A stretch of DNA of 64,000 nucleotides, from positions 30,274 through 94,273 of the forward strand of contig JAEUNY010000173.1 in NCBI GenBank assembly GCA_016791005.1. The letters are read 5' to 3'. The DNA is from Zoogloeaceae bacterium (lineage in GTDB: Bacteria > Pseudomonadota > Gammaproteobacteria > Burkholderiales > Rhodocyclaceae). Positions 17,842 to 28,205 of the stretch are shown here, piece after piece. The translations under genes were made by a program, and so were the position numbers. The notes below the pieces were generated by a model, which had not been told where the DNA came from, did not search any database, and saw only the letters and a list, made by a program, of their open reading frames with translations. The stretch's first letter is position 1, and each line of letters begins with the position of its first letter.

Positions 17842-19907
17842 GATGACTGGCTCCCGTGCTGGTCAGCGCCGAACGCCTGCTGGCGGAGGCGGAAGAGCTC
17901 GTCTCGGACACTGGCCGCTTTTTCGAATTCGAGATTCCTTGCGTGCTCGAGCATGGCTTTCTCCAGGCGCTTGATGGCCTTGGCCAGGGCCTTTTCATCC
18001 AGCAGCGCGTAATCCGGCCCCGCCGACTCCTCGGGGCCCGCCTTTGCTGGCGCCTCATAGACGCCATCGATGATGTCCTTGACCCGCTTGATCACCGTCT
18101 TGGGACGAATGCCCCAGGTCTCGTTGAACTCCATTTGGCGTCGGCGCCGCCTCTCGGTTTCCTCCATCGCACGGCGAATGGAGCCGGTCACCGTGTCCGC
18201 GTAGAGGATTGCCGTCCCATTGATGTGCCGCGCCGCCCGGCCAATGGTCTGGATGAGACTCCGCTCGGAACGCAGAAAGCCCTCCTTGTCGGCATCGAGG
18301 ATGGCCACCAAGCTCACCTCCGGAATATCCAGCCCCTCCCGTAGGAGGTTGATGCCCACCAGCACGTCAAAGGTGCCGATACGTAGATCCCGGATGATCT
18401 CCACCCGCTCGACGGTATCGATATCCGAATGCAAGTACCGCACCCGAACGCCGTTCTCGGTCAGATAGTCGGTCAGATCCTCGGCCATCCGCTTGGTCAG
18501 CACCGTCACCAGAACCCGCTCCCCCGCACCCACGCGGACCTTGATGGTGGTCAGGAGGTCATCGACCTGGGTGGACGCCGGCCGCAACTCGACATCGGGA
18601 TCGACCAGACCAGTGGGCCGCACCACCTGCTCGACGACCTGGCCCTGATGGTTCGCCTCGTAATCCGCTGGCGTGGCGGAGACGAAAATGGTCTGAGGCA
18701 TCAAGCGTTCGAATTCATCGAACTTCAAGGGACGATTATCGAGGGCAGAGGGAAGTCGAAAGCCGTATTCAACGAGATTTTCCTTGCGCGAACGGTCACC
18801 TTTGTACATGCCGCCCACCTGGGGAATGGTCACGTGGGACTCGTCGATGAAGAGAAGTGCATCGGCAGGCAGATAGTCGATTAGCGTCGGTGGCGGCTCG
18901 CCGGCGCTGCGCCCGGAAAGGTGACGGGAGTAGTTTTCGATTCCCTTGCAAAAGCCCAGTTCGGACAGCATTTCAAGGTCGAACCGGGTTCTCTGCTCGA
19001 CCCTCTGGGCTTCAACGAGTTTGCCACCCCGCTGGAAAACCTCGATCCGGTCCCGCAACTCCTCCTTGATCGCCTCGATGGCCCGCAGTACCGTGGCTCG
19101 GGGCGTCACATAGTGGCTGGACGGATAAACGGTGTAACGCAGCACGCGCTGCCGCAGATGACCTGTCAGAGGATCAAATAGGGTGAGGTGCTCGATTTCG
19201 TCATCGAACATCTCGACCCGCAGGGCCAGTTCCGCGCTTTCCGCCGGAAAGATATCAATCACATCGCCCCGAACGCGGAATGTGCCGCGCTGGAAGTCGA
19301 TGTCCGCGCGGGAGTACTGCATCGCCACCAGACGCTGAATCACGTCTCGATGGGCCACCCGCTCGCCTTCACGGAGATGCAGAATCATGGCGTGGTAGTC
19401 CACCGGGTCCCCAATCCCATAGATGCACGAAACGGTCGCCACGATGACGACGTCACGGCGCTCCATCAAGCTCTTGGTGGCGGAAAGCCGCATCTGCTCG
19501 ATGTGCTCGTTGATGCTGGAATCCTTTTCGATGAAAAGGTCCCGGGACGGAACGTAGGCTTCCGGCTGGTAGTAATCGTAGTAACTGACAAAATACTCCA
19601 CCGCATTGTCCGGAAAGAACTCCCGGAATTCCGAGTAGAGTTGGGCGGCGAGGGTTTTGTTTGGCGCGAGGACCAATGCCGGCCGGCCGCACCGGGCAAT
19701 CACGTTGGCCATGGTGAAGGTCTTGCCGGACCCTGTGACGCCAAGAAGGGTCTGGAAAGACAAGCCGTCGCCCAGGCCCTCGGTCAGCCGCCGAATGGCT
19801 TCGGGTTGATCACCCGCCGGCTCAAAGGGCTGCGCTAGGTGGAATGGGCTACCCTCGTAACTCACTCTTTGGACGGGAGACGATTCGCTGCCCGCTGCTA
19901 CGCTCAT
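17838..19907 (-). CDS. uvrB: UvrABC excinuclease subunit B
   Basis: Damage-verification helicase of nucleotide excision repair, 689 aa. It shows Walker [10 protein letters not shown] near residue 57, the beta-hairpin region [15 protein letters not shown] that clamps DNA, the DESH box in [12 protein letters not shown], helicase motif [11 protein letters not shown] and the C-terminal UVR domain ([20 protein letters not shown]) that contacts UvrC. An N-terminal extension of about 20 residues precedes the usual start region. It diverges from the aminotransferase gene. I see no LexA-type operator upstream. Confidence 0.97.
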   Translation of the reverse strand: MSVAAGSESSPVQRVSYEGSPFHLAQPFEPAGDQPEAIRRLTEGLGDGLSFQTLLGVTGSGKTFTMANVIARCGRPALVLAPNKTLAAQLYSEFREFFPDNAVEYFVSYYDYYQPEAYVPSRDLFIEKDSSINEHIEQMRLSATKSLMERRDVVIVATVSCIYGIGDPVDYHAMILHLREGERVAHRDVIQRLVAMQYSRADIDFQRGTFRVRGDVIDIFPAESAELALRVEMFDDEIEHLTLFDPLTGHLRQRVLRYTVYPSSHYVTPRATVLRAIEAIKEELRDRIEVFQRGGKLVEAQRVEQRTRFDLEMLSELGFCKGIENYSRHLSGRSAGEPPPTLIDYLPADALLFIDESHVTIPQVGGMYKGDRSRKENLVEYGFRLPSALDNRPLKFDEFERLMPQTIFVSATPADYEANHQGQVVEQVVRPTGLVDPDVELRPASTQVDDLLTTIKVRVGAGERVLVTVLTKRMAEDLTDYLTENGVRVRYLHSDIDTVERVEIIRDLRIGTFDVLVGINLLREGLDIPEVSLVAILDADKEGFLRSERSLIQTIGRAARHINGTAILYADTVTGSIRRAMEETERRRRRQMEFNETWGIRPKTVIKRVKDIIDGVYEAPAKAGPEESAGPDYALLDEKALAKAIKRLEKAMLEHARNLEFEKAASVRDELFRLRQQAFGADQHGSQSS

Positions 19908-20054
19908 GATAAAATTCCGCCCCTAAGATTCCGGCCCCGCTCCGCATCAAAGGGGAAAGGCCTGAAGTTGACTGCGTGATTTTCCCCTCCAGACCCCCCG
20001 GCCGCCAAATCCGATTTGCCCTGGAGCGAGATTTCCAACCATCTGGAGTTGTCC

Positions 20055-21266
20055 ATGCCCGCATCGATTTTCGCCAATGTCGAAATGGCCCCCCGCGATC
20101 CGATCCTCGGCCTCAACGAGGCCTACAATGCCGACACCCGGGCGGAAAAGGTGAATCTCGGAGTCGGCGTCTACTACGATGACGGTGGAAAGATCCCGCT
20201 TCTTGCCGCGGTGAGGGAAGCAGAAAAAGTTCGCTTGGCGGCCATGCCGCCCCGTGGCTACCAGCCCATTGAGGGCCCCGCCGGCTATAACCAGGCGGTT
20301 CAGCAACTCCTCTTTGGCAATGATTCCCCCCTTCTCGCCAATGGCCAGGTGATCACCATCCAGGCGCTGGGCGGCACGGGGGCGCTGAAGGTCGGTGCCG
20401 ACTACCTGAAGCGCCTCCTCCCCAACGCCAAGGTCTATATCTCCGACCCGAGTTGGGAAAACCATCGCGCGCTTTTTGAATTCGCCGGCTTCACCGTCGA
20501 AACCTATCCATACTACGAGCCGGTCACCCGCGGAGTCGATTTCGTCGCGATGAAGGCCCGGCTTGAAGGACTGGATGCCGGTTCCATCGTCCTCCTTCAC
20601 GCGTGTTGCCACAATCCCACTGGCGCCGATCTCCGCGACGACCAATGGCAGGAAGTGGTGGGAATTTGCCGCGAACGCGGTCTAGTCCCTTTCCTCGACA
20701 TGGCATACCAGGGTTTTGCTGACGGAATCGAGCCCGATGCCGTCGCTGTGCGCGCCTTCGCAGCCTCTGGCCTGCAATTTGTCATTTCAAGCTCTTTTTC
20801 CAAGAGCTTTTCCCTCTACGGCGAACGGGTCGGCGCACTGTCGGTCGTCACCGCCAGCAAAGACGAATCCGCCCGCGTCCTTTCGCAAATCAGACGCGTC
20901 ATCCGTACCAACTATTCCAACCCCCCGACCCACGGGGGCGCCGTCGTCGCGGCGGTGTTAGCCTCCCCAGAGCTGATGGCGATGTGGCAATCAGAATTGG
21001 CCGCCATGCGGGACCGGATCCGCGCAATGCGCACCGGTCTTGTCGACGCCCTGAAAGCCGAGGGCGTCACCCAGGATTTTTCGTTTGTCGTCCAGCAGCA
21101 CGGCATGTTCTCCTACACTGGACTCACCGTAGGCCAGGTGGAGTTTCTAAAAAGCGAATTTGGGATTTACGCAGTGAGTACTGGCCGCATTTGTTTGGCT
21201 GCCTTGAATAGCCGAAACCTGGGCTACGTCGCCCGCGCAATCGGTAGCGCCGTGAGCTCCGCCTGA
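20055..21266 (+). CDS. Aromatic/aspartate aminotransferase, class I (TyrB/AspC type)
   Basis: PLP-dependent aminotransferase of 403 aa that swaps amino groups between aspartate or aromatic amino acids and 2-oxoglutarate. Visible family marks are NLGVGVYYDDGGKIPLL near residue 34, HNPTGADL near 183 (substrate-binding Asn), and the PLP lysine in SSSFSKSFSLYGERVG near residue 245. The ATG at 20055 has GGAG 8 nt upstream and begins MPASIFANVEM, standard for the subfamily. It diverges from uvrB, a recurrent betaproteobacterial arrangement. Substrate preference between Asp and aromatic acids is open. Confidence 0.93.
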   Translation: MPASIFANVEMAPRDPILGLNEAYNADTRAEKVNLGVGVYYDDGGKIPLLAAVREAEKVRLAAMPPRGYQPIEGPAGYNQAVQQLLFGNDSPLLANGQVITIQALGGTGALKVGADYLKRLLPNAKVYISDPSWENHRALFEFAGFTVETYPYYEPVTRGVDFVAMKARLEGLDAGSIVLLHACCHNPTGADLRDDQWQEVVGICRERGLVPFLDMAYQGFADGIEPDAVAVRAFAASGLQFVISSSFSKSFSLYGERVGALSVVTASKDESARVLSQIRRVIRTNYSNPPTHGGAVVAAVLASPELMAMWQSELAAMRDRIRAMRTGLVDALKAEGVTQDFSFVVQQHGMFSYTGLTVGQVEFLKSEFGIYAVSTGRICLAALNSRNLGYVARAIGSAVSSA

Positions 21267-21286
21267 CGCCCGCCCCTTTCTTCAGC

Positions 21287-21324
21287 GCCCCGTGACAGGG
21301 GATTGTCCCCCTCTGTCACGGGGC
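21287..21324 (+). terminator. Strong hairpin without T-run after the aminotransferase gene
   Basis: GCCCCGTGACAG and CTGTCACGGGGC form a perfect 12-bp stem 20 nt after the aminotransferase stop, with three further inner pairs. No T-run follows on either strand, so it may act in mRNA 3'-end protection or as a factor-assisted terminator. Confidence 0.55.
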
Positions 21325-21426
21325 CCGCCGAGTCCGGCATGGCGATCTTCACCATTGCTCTCCCAGCGTTTCCGCAATAGCCATACCTCAATGCTGTGAC
21401 GTATCACGCTCCTTGCGTCGCACCAT

Positions 21427-22005
21427 CTAGGGGGCCGTCGAACTTCCAAATTTCCCAGCCAGCTGCCGCTCTGCCCAGAAAAGTGCTGTGATGGTCTTGG
21501 AATCGGTAATGTCGCCACTCAATACCGCCTCTTCCATTTCCGTGAGCGACATCTCGACAAATTCCAGGAATTCCCCCTCGTCCCATTGGTGGCCGACATA
21601 GGTCAAGCTCTGCGCTAAAAAAATCTCTATCTTTTCATTGGAATACCCAATGCAAGGATGCATCCTTCCCAAGTATGTCCAGGACGATGCCCGGTACCCC
21701 GTCTCTTCCTCAAGTTCCCGAACAGCACAATCCAGTGGCGATTCGTCCGGATCGATCTTACCCGCTGGAAACTCGATGAATGCCCGCCCTACCGGATAGC
21801 GGAACTGCCGCTCAAGCAGAAGCTTGCCATCGGGCATAACTGGGATCACCACCACCGCACCAGGATGTTTGACATACTCCCGAAGCGCTTCTCGCCCATC
21901 CGGACAGCGAACACGGTCCTGGAATAGATTCAGAAACAAACCGGAATAAACCACCGCACTGCTTAATTGAACTTCCTCGAGGGTGTCTTTTTGCTCATCG
22001 TCCAT
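21427..22005 (-). CDS. Nudix hydrolase, ADP-ribose pyrophosphatase-like
   Basis: 192-aa Nudix enzyme, probably hydrolysing ADP-ribose or a similar nucleoside diphosphate sugar. The Nudix box is perfect: G, five residues, E, seven residues, then REL-EEETG (from GKIDPDESPL near residue 90). The N-terminal domain (VYSGLFLNLFQDRV, REYVKHPGAVVVIPV) matches the NudF-type beta-sheet domain. The ATG at 22005 has AAGGAAG upstream; a longer frame starts inside the nuo terminator hairpin and is unlikely. It follows nuoN but is separated from it by that terminator. Confidence 0.9.
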   Translation of the reverse strand: MDDEQKDTLEEVQLSSAVVYSGLFLNLFQDRVRCPDGREALREYVKHPGAVVVIPVMPDGKLLLERQFRYPVGRAFIEFPAGKIDPDESPLDCAVRELEEETGYRASSWTYLGRMHPCIGYSNEKIEIFLAQSLTYVGHQWDEGEFLEFVEMSLTEMEEAVLSGDITDSKTITALFWAERQLAGKFGSSTAP

Positions 22006-22043
22006 TTCAACTTCCTTACCGCTCCAATACGAACTTCCCAAGC

Positions 22044-22074
22044 GAAAAAAATCAGCCCCCATACGGGGGCTGAT
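22044..22074 (-). terminator. Intrinsic terminator of the nuo operon
   Basis: Minus-strand ATCAGCCCCC, loop GTAT, GGGGGCTGAT followed by TTTTTTT. The 10-bp perfect stem and uninterrupted U-tract make it the best intrinsic terminator in the window; it lies about 30 nt after the nuoN stop. Confidence 0.93.
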
Positions 22075-22106
22075 GTCTTTGTTCCTTTCAGAAACGTCTG
22101 GCTAAC

Positions 22107-23573
22107 CTAGAGTGACCCAAGTAATGCGTAGGCGCAAACAGACATGAGTGCTTGGGGCATCAAACCCAGTAATGCAATCGCCAACCCGTTTGCCGACAAT
22201 AGCACTCTCAAGTCCGCGGACGCACGAATCGGTAAAGTGTCGACAGGGTCATCGAAATACATCACTTTGACTAACCTAAGGTAGTAGAACGCGCCAATCA
22301 GAGACATCAAGACGGCGAGTACGGCAAGCCAGATGTAGCCGGCGGCCACCACAGCCTGCAGCACGGCAAACTTCGCGAAGAACCCAATGAAGAAAGGGAC
22401 GCCCGCCATGGAGAACATGACGATCATCATCATCGCCGCAAACCACGGACTACGCTTGTTAAGGCCTTTGAAATCCTCAATATTCTCCGCCTCAAAACCG
22501 GCACGCGAAAGCAGTACGATGAGCCCGAAGGACGCCAGCGTCATGATCACATAGGCGACGGCATAGAACATCGCAGAGCTGTAGGCATTGAGCGCGAAAT
22601 GGCGATCGCCCTCGACCACCCCGGAGAGCAGCCCCAGCAGCATGAAACCCATGTGGGAAATACCGGAATACGCAAGCATCCGCTTCAGATTCGTTTGAGC
22701 GATCGCCGCAAGATTCCCCAAGATGATCGAGAGGACCGCAAGGAACATCAGCATGCCTTGCCACTGGTCTGCCAAATCAAACATGCCATTCACCAGCAAC
22801 CGGATTGCCATGGCGAATCCTGCGAGCTTCGGTGCGGAAGCCACCAACAAAGTCACTGCAGTCGGGGCACCGTGGTAAACGTCGGGCACCCACATGTGGA
22901 AGGGCACGACACCGAGCTTGAAGGCTAAACCCGCAACGACGAACACCAGCCCAAACATCAGGACATCTTGATTGGCTGCCTGGTGGTAAATCGATTGCGC
23001 AATGCCGGTCAACTCCAGGCTGCCCGTTGCACCATAGATCATCGACATCCCGTACAGCAACAACCCGGAAGCCAACGCTCCGAGAACGAAATATTTCATG
23101 GCCGCTTCAGTCGATCGGGCCGAATCTCGCTCACAGGCCACCATGGCATAAAGCGACAGTGACAGCAGCTCAAGCCCGATGTAGAGGCTCAGCAAATGCC
23201 CGGCGGAAATCATCACCATCATGCCCAGGGTCATGTACTGGGCAAGCAGGTAATACTCGATCCGATCGAGTCCACGATCGATCAGATAACCCCGCCCGTA
23301 GAGCAGTGCGGTCGCGACCGAAAAATAAACCATTAACTTGAGTAGGTCCCCCATCAGGTCGTCGATGTACATCGTCCCGAAGGTAGTGACGACTTGCCCG
23401 TCCATCGTCCCGATGGTTATGAAGGCCGCGCCCACCAAAGTGGCTTGGGTCAGGAAATAAGCAAGACTACGCCCGGACTTCGCGAAGACCGTCACTAGGA
23501 GGGTAATCAGCGACATTCCCACCACGAACAGCTCCGCCGCCGCTGGGTAAAAATCTGGAACGACAAAATTCAT
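22107..23573 (-). CDS. nuoN: NADH-quinone oxidoreductase subunit N
   Basis: Antiporter-like membrane subunit of complex I, 488 aa, one of three proton channels. About 14 hydrophobic segments are visible. The conserved Glu/Lys region is recognisable ([18 protein letters not shown] near residue 130 and [21 protein letters not shown] near 218), as is the discontinuous-helix region around [15 protein letters not shown]. It is the last gene of the nuoA-N operon. Confidence 0.97.
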   Translation of the reverse strand: MNFVVPDFYPAAAELFVVGMSLITLLVTVFAKSGRSLAYFLTQATLVGAAFITIGTMDGQVVTTFGTMYIDDLMGDLLKLMVYFSVATALLYGRGYLIDRGLDRIEYYLLAQYMTLGMMVMISAGHLLSLYIGLELLSLSLYAMVACERDSARSTEAAMKYFVLGALASGLLLYGMSMIYGATGSLELTGIAQSIYHQAANQDVLMFGLVFVVAGLAFKLGVVPFHMWVPDVYHGAPTAVTLLVASAPKLAGFAMAIRLLVNGMFDLADQWQGMLMFLAVLSIILGNLAAIAQTNLKRMLAYSGISHMGFMLLGLLSGVVEGDRHFALNAYSSAMFYAVAYVIMTLASFGLIVLLSRAGFEAENIEDFKGLNKRSPWFAAMMMIVMFSMAGVPFFIGFFAKFAVLQAVVAAGYIWLAVLAVLMSLIGAFYYLRLVKVMYFDDPVDTLPIRASADLRVLLSANGLAIALLGLMPQALMSVCAYALLGSL

Positions 23574-23610
23574 GGAGAGTCAATTCCTATTTATTAGCCT
23601 GGGATCGGCA

Positions 23611-25092
23611 TCAAAGCTTGCTATTGCCGACATGCTGAAGCAAATCCGCTACGGACGCATGCATCACCTCGGTAAAGGGAAATGGATAGATCCCCATTGC
23701 CAAGACGCAAAGCGCCAGGATGCCAAGGAACAGAAATTCACGCCCGTTCAGGTCTTCCAGCTCTTCGACGTGGTGATTGCCCACCGCTCCGAACACGACT
23801 CGCTTGTACATCCAGAGGGTGTAAGCGGCGCCGAGGATCAGTGTCGTCGTAGCAGCGAAGGCCACCCAGAAGTTGAACTGAACTGCGCCCAAAGCAACCA
23901 TGAACTCACCCACGAAGCCGCTCGTACCCGGGAGTCCAGAATTCGCCATCGCGAAGAGCATGAAGAGAGCGGCAAACTTTGGCATCTTGTTCACCACGCC
24001 ACCGTAATCCGCAATCTGTCGGCTGTGCACCCGGTCGTAGAGCACCCCGATACAGAGGAACATTGCGCCTGAGACGAAACCGTGGGAAATCATCTGAATC
24101 AGAGCGCCTTCGACGCCAAGCGGATTCATCATGAAAAAGCCGAGCGTCACAAAACCCATATGTGAGATCGAGGAATAAGCCACCAGCTTTTTCATATCGG
24201 CTTGCACAAGGGCAACAAAGCCGATGTAAATGACCGCGACCAGCGACAAGCCAATCACGATCGGCGCCATGGCAATCGACGCATCCGGGGCGATCGGGAG
24301 GGAGAAGCGGAGGAAACCGTAAGCTCCCAACTTCAAGCCGATGGCAGCAAGTACAACTGAGCCGCCTGTGGGCGCCTCAACGTGGGCGTCCGGCAACCAT
24401 GTATGGACCGGCCACATAGGCACCTTGACCGCAAAGGACGCAAACATTGCCCAGAAGACAAGTACTTGCGCATCCATTCCAAACTTGAGTTGATGCCAGT
24501 CCAAGACATTGAAACTTCCCCCAGATTCCATAAACAGGTAGAGGAAAGAAACCAACATCAGCAGCGAACCAAGCAAGGTGTAGAGAAAGAACTTGATCGC
24601 AGCATAGACCCGATTCGGACCTCCCCAGATACCAATGATTAGGTAGAGGGGGATCAGCGATGCCTCGAAGAAAACATAAAAAAGGATGCCATCGAGGGCC
24701 GAAAAAATCCCATTCAAGAGGCCGGACATAATCAAGAACGCGGCCATATACTGCGCCACTTTTTCCTGAATCACTTCCCATCCTGCAATCACCACCATCA
24801 CGGTGATAAACGCGTTTAGCAAGATGAACAAAACAGAAATGCCATCAACACCCAAGTAGTAATTGATGTTGAAACGCGGTACCCACGGCGCGAGCTCAAC
24901 GAACTGCATTCCCCCTTGGCTGACATCAAATCCGGTGTAGAGGGGAATGGTCACGAGGAAACCAGCAATCGCCGCAACCAGGGCGAACAACCGGGCCATC
25001 GGAGCATTCTTGTCCGAACCGGTGGCCAGGGTGATGATTCCGCCGAGTATCGGCACCCAGATTGCCAGGCTTAGGAAAGGCGTTCCCGTCAT
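23611..25092 (-). CDS. nuoM: NADH-quinone oxidoreductase subunit M
   Basis: Antiporter-like membrane subunit of complex I, 493 aa. It has the conserved glutamate in FYVFFEASLIPLYLIIGIWG near residue 145, the lysine helix AVKVPMWPVHTWLPDAHVEAP near 235 (split family motif) and KKLVAYSSISHMGFVTLG near 300. Located between nuoL and nuoN, 37 nt upstream of the latter. Confidence 0.97.
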   Translation of the reverse strand: MTGTPFLSLAIWVPILGGIITLATGSDKNAPMARLFALVAAIAGFLVTIPLYTGFDVSQGGMQFVELAPWVPRFNINYYLGVDGISVLFILLNAFITVMVVIAGWEVIQEKVAQYMAAFLIMSGLLNGIFSALDGILFYVFFEASLIPLYLIIGIWGGPNRVYAAIKFFLYTLLGSLLMLVSFLYLFMESGGSFNVLDWHQLKFGMDAQVLVFWAMFASFAVKVPMWPVHTWLPDAHVEAPTGGSVVLAAIGLKLGAYGFLRFSLPIAPDASIAMAPIVIGLSLVAVIYIGFVALVQADMKKLVAYSSISHMGFVTLGFFMMNPLGVEGALIQMISHGFVSGAMFLCIGVLYDRVHSRQIADYGGVVNKMPKFAALFMLFAMANSGLPGTSGFVGEFMVALGAVQFNFWVAFAATTTLILGAAYTLWMYKRVVFGAVGNHHVEELEDLNGREFLFLGILALCVLAMGIYPFPFTEVMHASVADLLQHVGNSKL

Positions 25093-25179
25093 GTTTGTAT
25101 TGATCCGCTAATCGCGCCCCAGGGGCGAAAAATTTCGAAAAGAATCACTGACCCTTTGCGAGCAACCGTACGTTTGCCA

Positions 25180-27198
25180 TCAGCCTCGATTAAACCAATA
25201 CGTCAGGAAGATGAAGACCCCGATGATCATTGAAAAGGCGTATTGGTAAATGTGTCCTGTTTGGAAAAGCTTCGAAAGCTGAGCAATCCACCCTACCAAT
25301 CGCGCCGAACCATTGATCGCCACTCCGTCGATCAACCCTTGATCGCCCGCTTTCCAAAGCCCCTTGCCGAGAAGCCTAGCTCCGCCGGCAAAAAAGATCT
25401 CATTGAAGCGGTCAAAGAAATACTTGTTGTCCAGCAAGGAATAGATCGGGAAGAACGCTTTCTGGATGGCGGCAGGAATATCCGGCCGAACCATATAGAA
25501 GAACCAAGCAACGGCTACACCGCTCATCGCCAGGATGAACGGTAACGTTGTAAAGCCATGCAGGGCCATGGCGGAGGCACCGTGGAATTCGTGGGCCAAT
25601 TCCTCCAACGCCGGATGAGCCGTATGGTCGATGTGAATGACCTTCTCAAACCATCCACCAAACAACATCGGCTCAATGGTCATGAAGCCAATGGCAACGG
25701 AAGGAATCGCGAGCAGGACCAAAGGAACGGTAACGACCCACGGAGACTCATGGGGCTTTTGGCCTGGTGCGAGTCCATGATGATGATCATCTGAGGGCTC
25801 CTCGTCATCGTGATCACCATGGTGGTCGTGATGGTCATGCCCAAAACGCTCTTTACCGTGGAACACCAGGAAATACATGCGGAACGAGTAAAACGCGGTG
25901 ACGAATACACCTGCCATCACGCACGCGAGGGCGTACCCACTCCCCGGAATGTGGGAAGCATGGACGGCCTCAATGATCGAATCCTTGGAATAAAACCCGG
26001 AAAGGAACGGGAAGCCAATCAAAGCTAACGACCCAACCAAAGACGTCAGCCAAGTGACCGGCATATAGCGCCAAAGCCCACCCATGTTCCGCATGTCCTG
26101 ATCGTGGTGCATTCCCATGATCACCGAACCAGCACCGAGGAATAGCAGCGCCTTGAAGAACGCGTGGGTCATGAGATGAAATACCGCAGCCGAGTAGGCC
26201 GATACACCTAGCGCGACGGTCATGTAACCCAATTGCGAGAGGGTCGAATAAGCAACCACACGCTTGACGTCGTTTTGAACGATGCCAAGAAATCCCATGA
26301 ACAAAGCGGTGGTTGCGCCGATCACCAGGACGAACGACAAAGCTGCGTCGGACAATTCGAAAAGCGGCGACATTCGAGCCACCATGAAAATGCCTGCGGT
26401 CACCATCGTCGCAGCGTGGATGAGCGCGGAGATTGGAGTGGGGCCCTCCATCGAATCCGGCAACCAGACATGGAGAGGCACCTGGGCCGATTTGCCCATG
26501 GCGCCGATGAAAAGGCAGATGCAAATCGCCGTGATCAGGGACCAACCAGTCCCAGTCATGGTCGTCGAAGCCAGCTCTCCTGATTTCGCGAAGACTTCCG
26601 CGTAATTCAGGCTGCCGGCATACGCAGCCACCAGGCCGATACCAAGCAGGAATCCAAAGTCCCCGACGCGATTGACCAGAAACGCCTTCATGTTCGCGTA
26701 GATGGCTGTTGGACGGGTGTACCAGAATCCAATCAGTAGATACGAAACCAACCCGACAGCCTCCCAACCAAAGAACAACTGGAGGAAGTTATTCGACATC
26801 ACCAGCATCAACATCGAAAAGGTGAATAGCGAGATGTAGCTAAAGAAGCGCTGATAACCGGGGTCTTCGTGCATGTAGCCGATGGTATATAGATGCACCA
26901 TGAGCGACACGAAAGTCACCACGAGCATCATCATGACGGTCAAGGAATCAATCAGGAATCCAACCTCGAAGGTCAGCCCCCCGCTTGTCGCCCAGACATA
27001 GAGGGGTCCGTTAAAGACGTTCCCAGCCCTGACGTCTTGGAAAATCACGATTGACGCAGCAAGAGCGACCGCCACCCCGAGAATGGTGACGATGTGGGCC
27101 CCAGTCCGGCCAATGGCTTTGCCGAAAAGACCTGCCAAAAGCGACCCTGCCAGAGGCGCAAGAGGAACTACCAAATAAAGTAGGTGCATGTCCGCCAT
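25180..27198 (-). CDS. nuoL: NADH-quinone oxidoreductase subunit L
   Basis: Distal antiporter-like subunit of complex I, 672 aa, including the long lateral helix at the C-terminus. Family motifs include LQLFFGWEAVGLVSYLLIGFW near residue 125, KSAQVPLHVWLPDSMEGPTP near 236 and VKRVVAYSTLSQLGYM near 312. A soluble loop at about residues 447-476 is exceptionally rich in His and Asp (about 11 His in 30 residues). The start ATG has AAGGGA about 9 nt upstream. Confidence 0.97.
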   Translation of the reverse strand: MADMHLLYLVVPLAPLAGSLLAGLFGKAIGRTGAHIVTILGVAVALAASIVIFQDVRAGNVFNGPLYVWATSGGLTFEVGFLIDSLTVMMMLVVTFVSLMVHLYTIGYMHEDPGYQRFFSYISLFTFSMLMLVMSNNFLQLFFGWEAVGLVSYLLIGFWYTRPTAIYANMKAFLVNRVGDFGFLLGIGLVAAYAGSLNYAEVFAKSGELASTTMTGTGWSLITAICICLFIGAMGKSAQVPLHVWLPDSMEGPTPISALIHAATMVTAGIFMVARMSPLFELSDAALSFVLVIGATTALFMGFLGIVQNDVKRVVAYSTLSQLGYMTVALGVSAYSAAVFHLMTHAFFKALLFLGAGSVIMGMHHDQDMRNMGGLWRYMPVTWLTSLVGSLALIGFPFLSGFYSKDSIIEAVHASHIPGSGYALACVMAGVFVTAFYSFRMYFLVFHGKERFGHDHHDHHGDHDDEEPSDDHHHGLAPGQKPHESPWVVTVPLVLLAIPSVAIGFMTIEPMLFGGWFEKVIHIDHTAHPALEELAHEFHGASAMALHGFTTLPFILAMSGVAVAWFFYMVRPDIPAAIQKAFFPIYSLLDNKYFFDRFNEIFFAGGARLLGKGLWKAGDQGLIDGVAINGSARLVGWIAQLSKLFQTGHIYQYAFSMIIGVFIFLTYWFNRG

Positions 27199-27210
27199 GG
27201 TGTTGTTCCC

Positions 27211-27516
27211 TTAACCCTTTAGACTGTCCAGATCGTCCACATGGATCGTCCGGAGATTACGGAACAGGACAACTAATATCGCCAATCCAATTGCAGACTC
27301 TGCTGCTGCGACCGTGAGAATGAAGAAAACAAAAAGCTGACCGGCCAGATCCCCCAAGTAATGGGAAAAGGCTATGAAGTTGAGATTCACCGCCAGCAGC
27401 ATCAACTCGATTGCCATGAGCAGGACAATCAGATTTTTGCGGTTGAGGAATATCCCAACGATACTGATTGCGAACAGTATCGCACCCAGGATCAAATAAT
27501 GGGAAAGCGACAGCAT
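27211..27516 (-). CDS. nuoK: NADH-quinone oxidoreductase subunit K
   Basis: Small membrane subunit of complex I, 101 aa with three transmembrane helices. It contains the two conserved membrane glutamates, in [16 protein letters not shown] near residue 36 and in [13 protein letters not shown] near 72. It lies 12 nt upstream of nuoL. Confidence 0.97.
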   Translation of the reverse strand: MLSLSHYLILGAILFAISIVGIFLNRKNLIVLLMAIELMLLAVNLNFIAFSHYLGDLAGQLFVFFILTVAAAESAIGLAILVVLFRNLRTIHVDDLDSLKG

Positions 27517-27566
27517 TAATAGCTCCCTGATGCCTCAGTTTTCCGGAGGCGACTTTGTTATCTTGT

Positions 27567-28169
27567 TTATTCTTTCTCAACCGGCATTGGCACGATTTCA
27601 ACCCGATCTGCGCGCTTGACTGAAATCTGCTGCGCAGGATCGACTGCCCTGACACCCTTACGTTTGCGCAGGGTGAGCGCAACAGCTGCAATCATTGCTA
27701 CCAGCAATACCAACGAGGCTAATTCAAAAGGATAGACGTAATCGGTATAGAGCAATCGTCCCAGCTCACGAGTGTTGCTAAAGCCCGCCTGCGGAGCCGG
27801 GGGCTCAGGCATCGCGTCAATTCCAAAATACCGCCCACCAAGGACAATCCCCATTTCTACGACCATCAGGATTCCAACAGCTGCCCCAACCGGCAAATAA
27901 CTCCAGAATCCTTCCCTTATCCGATCAAGATTGATGTCGAGCATCATCACAACAAATAAGAACAACACCATCACGGCGCCGACGTAGACCAGCACCAGGG
28001 TAATCGCCAGAAATTCAGCTTGCAAAAGCATCCAGATTCCCGCGGCATTGAAGAAGGCCAATACGAGAAACAGGGCGGCATGGACAGGGTTGCGTGCAGT
28101 AATCACCCGTAAAGCCGCGATTACCATCACTGCGCTAAACAAGTAAAAAATAGCAGTTTTGAATTCCAT
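27567..28169 (-). CDS. nuoJ: NADH-quinone oxidoreductase subunit J
   Basis: Five-helix membrane subunit of complex I, 200 aa. It carries the pi-bulge helix with the conserved Tyr/Gly pattern (ITLVLVYVGAVMVLFLFVVMM near residue 60, split motif), and NPVHAALFLVLAFFNAAG near 27. The cytosolic tail is short and basic (LRKRKGVRAV). Located between nuoI and nuoK. Confidence 0.96.
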   Translation of the reverse strand: MEFKTAIFYLFSAVMVIAALRVITARNPVHAALFLVLAFFNAAGIWMLLQAEFLAITLVLVYVGAVMVLFLFVVMMLDINLDRIREGFWSYLPVGAAVGILMVVEMGIVLGGRYFGIDAMPEPPAPQAGFSNTRELGRLLYTDYVYPFELASLVLLVAMIAAVALTLRKRKGVRAVDPAQQISVKRADRVEIVPMPVEKE

Positions 28170-28205
28170 ATTAGCGACTCATAGTCCCCGGTTCAGGCAC
28201 TCAAC

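Noticed and set aside
19908..20054. LexA operator (SOS box) upstream of uvrB
   Set aside because: I looked for CTG-N10-CAG type sequences with AT-rich centre and found none convincing.
22006..22062. 19-residue N-terminal extension of the Nudix protein
   Set aside because: Its start codon lies inside the nuo terminator hairpin; the ATG at 22005 has a good ribosome-binding site.
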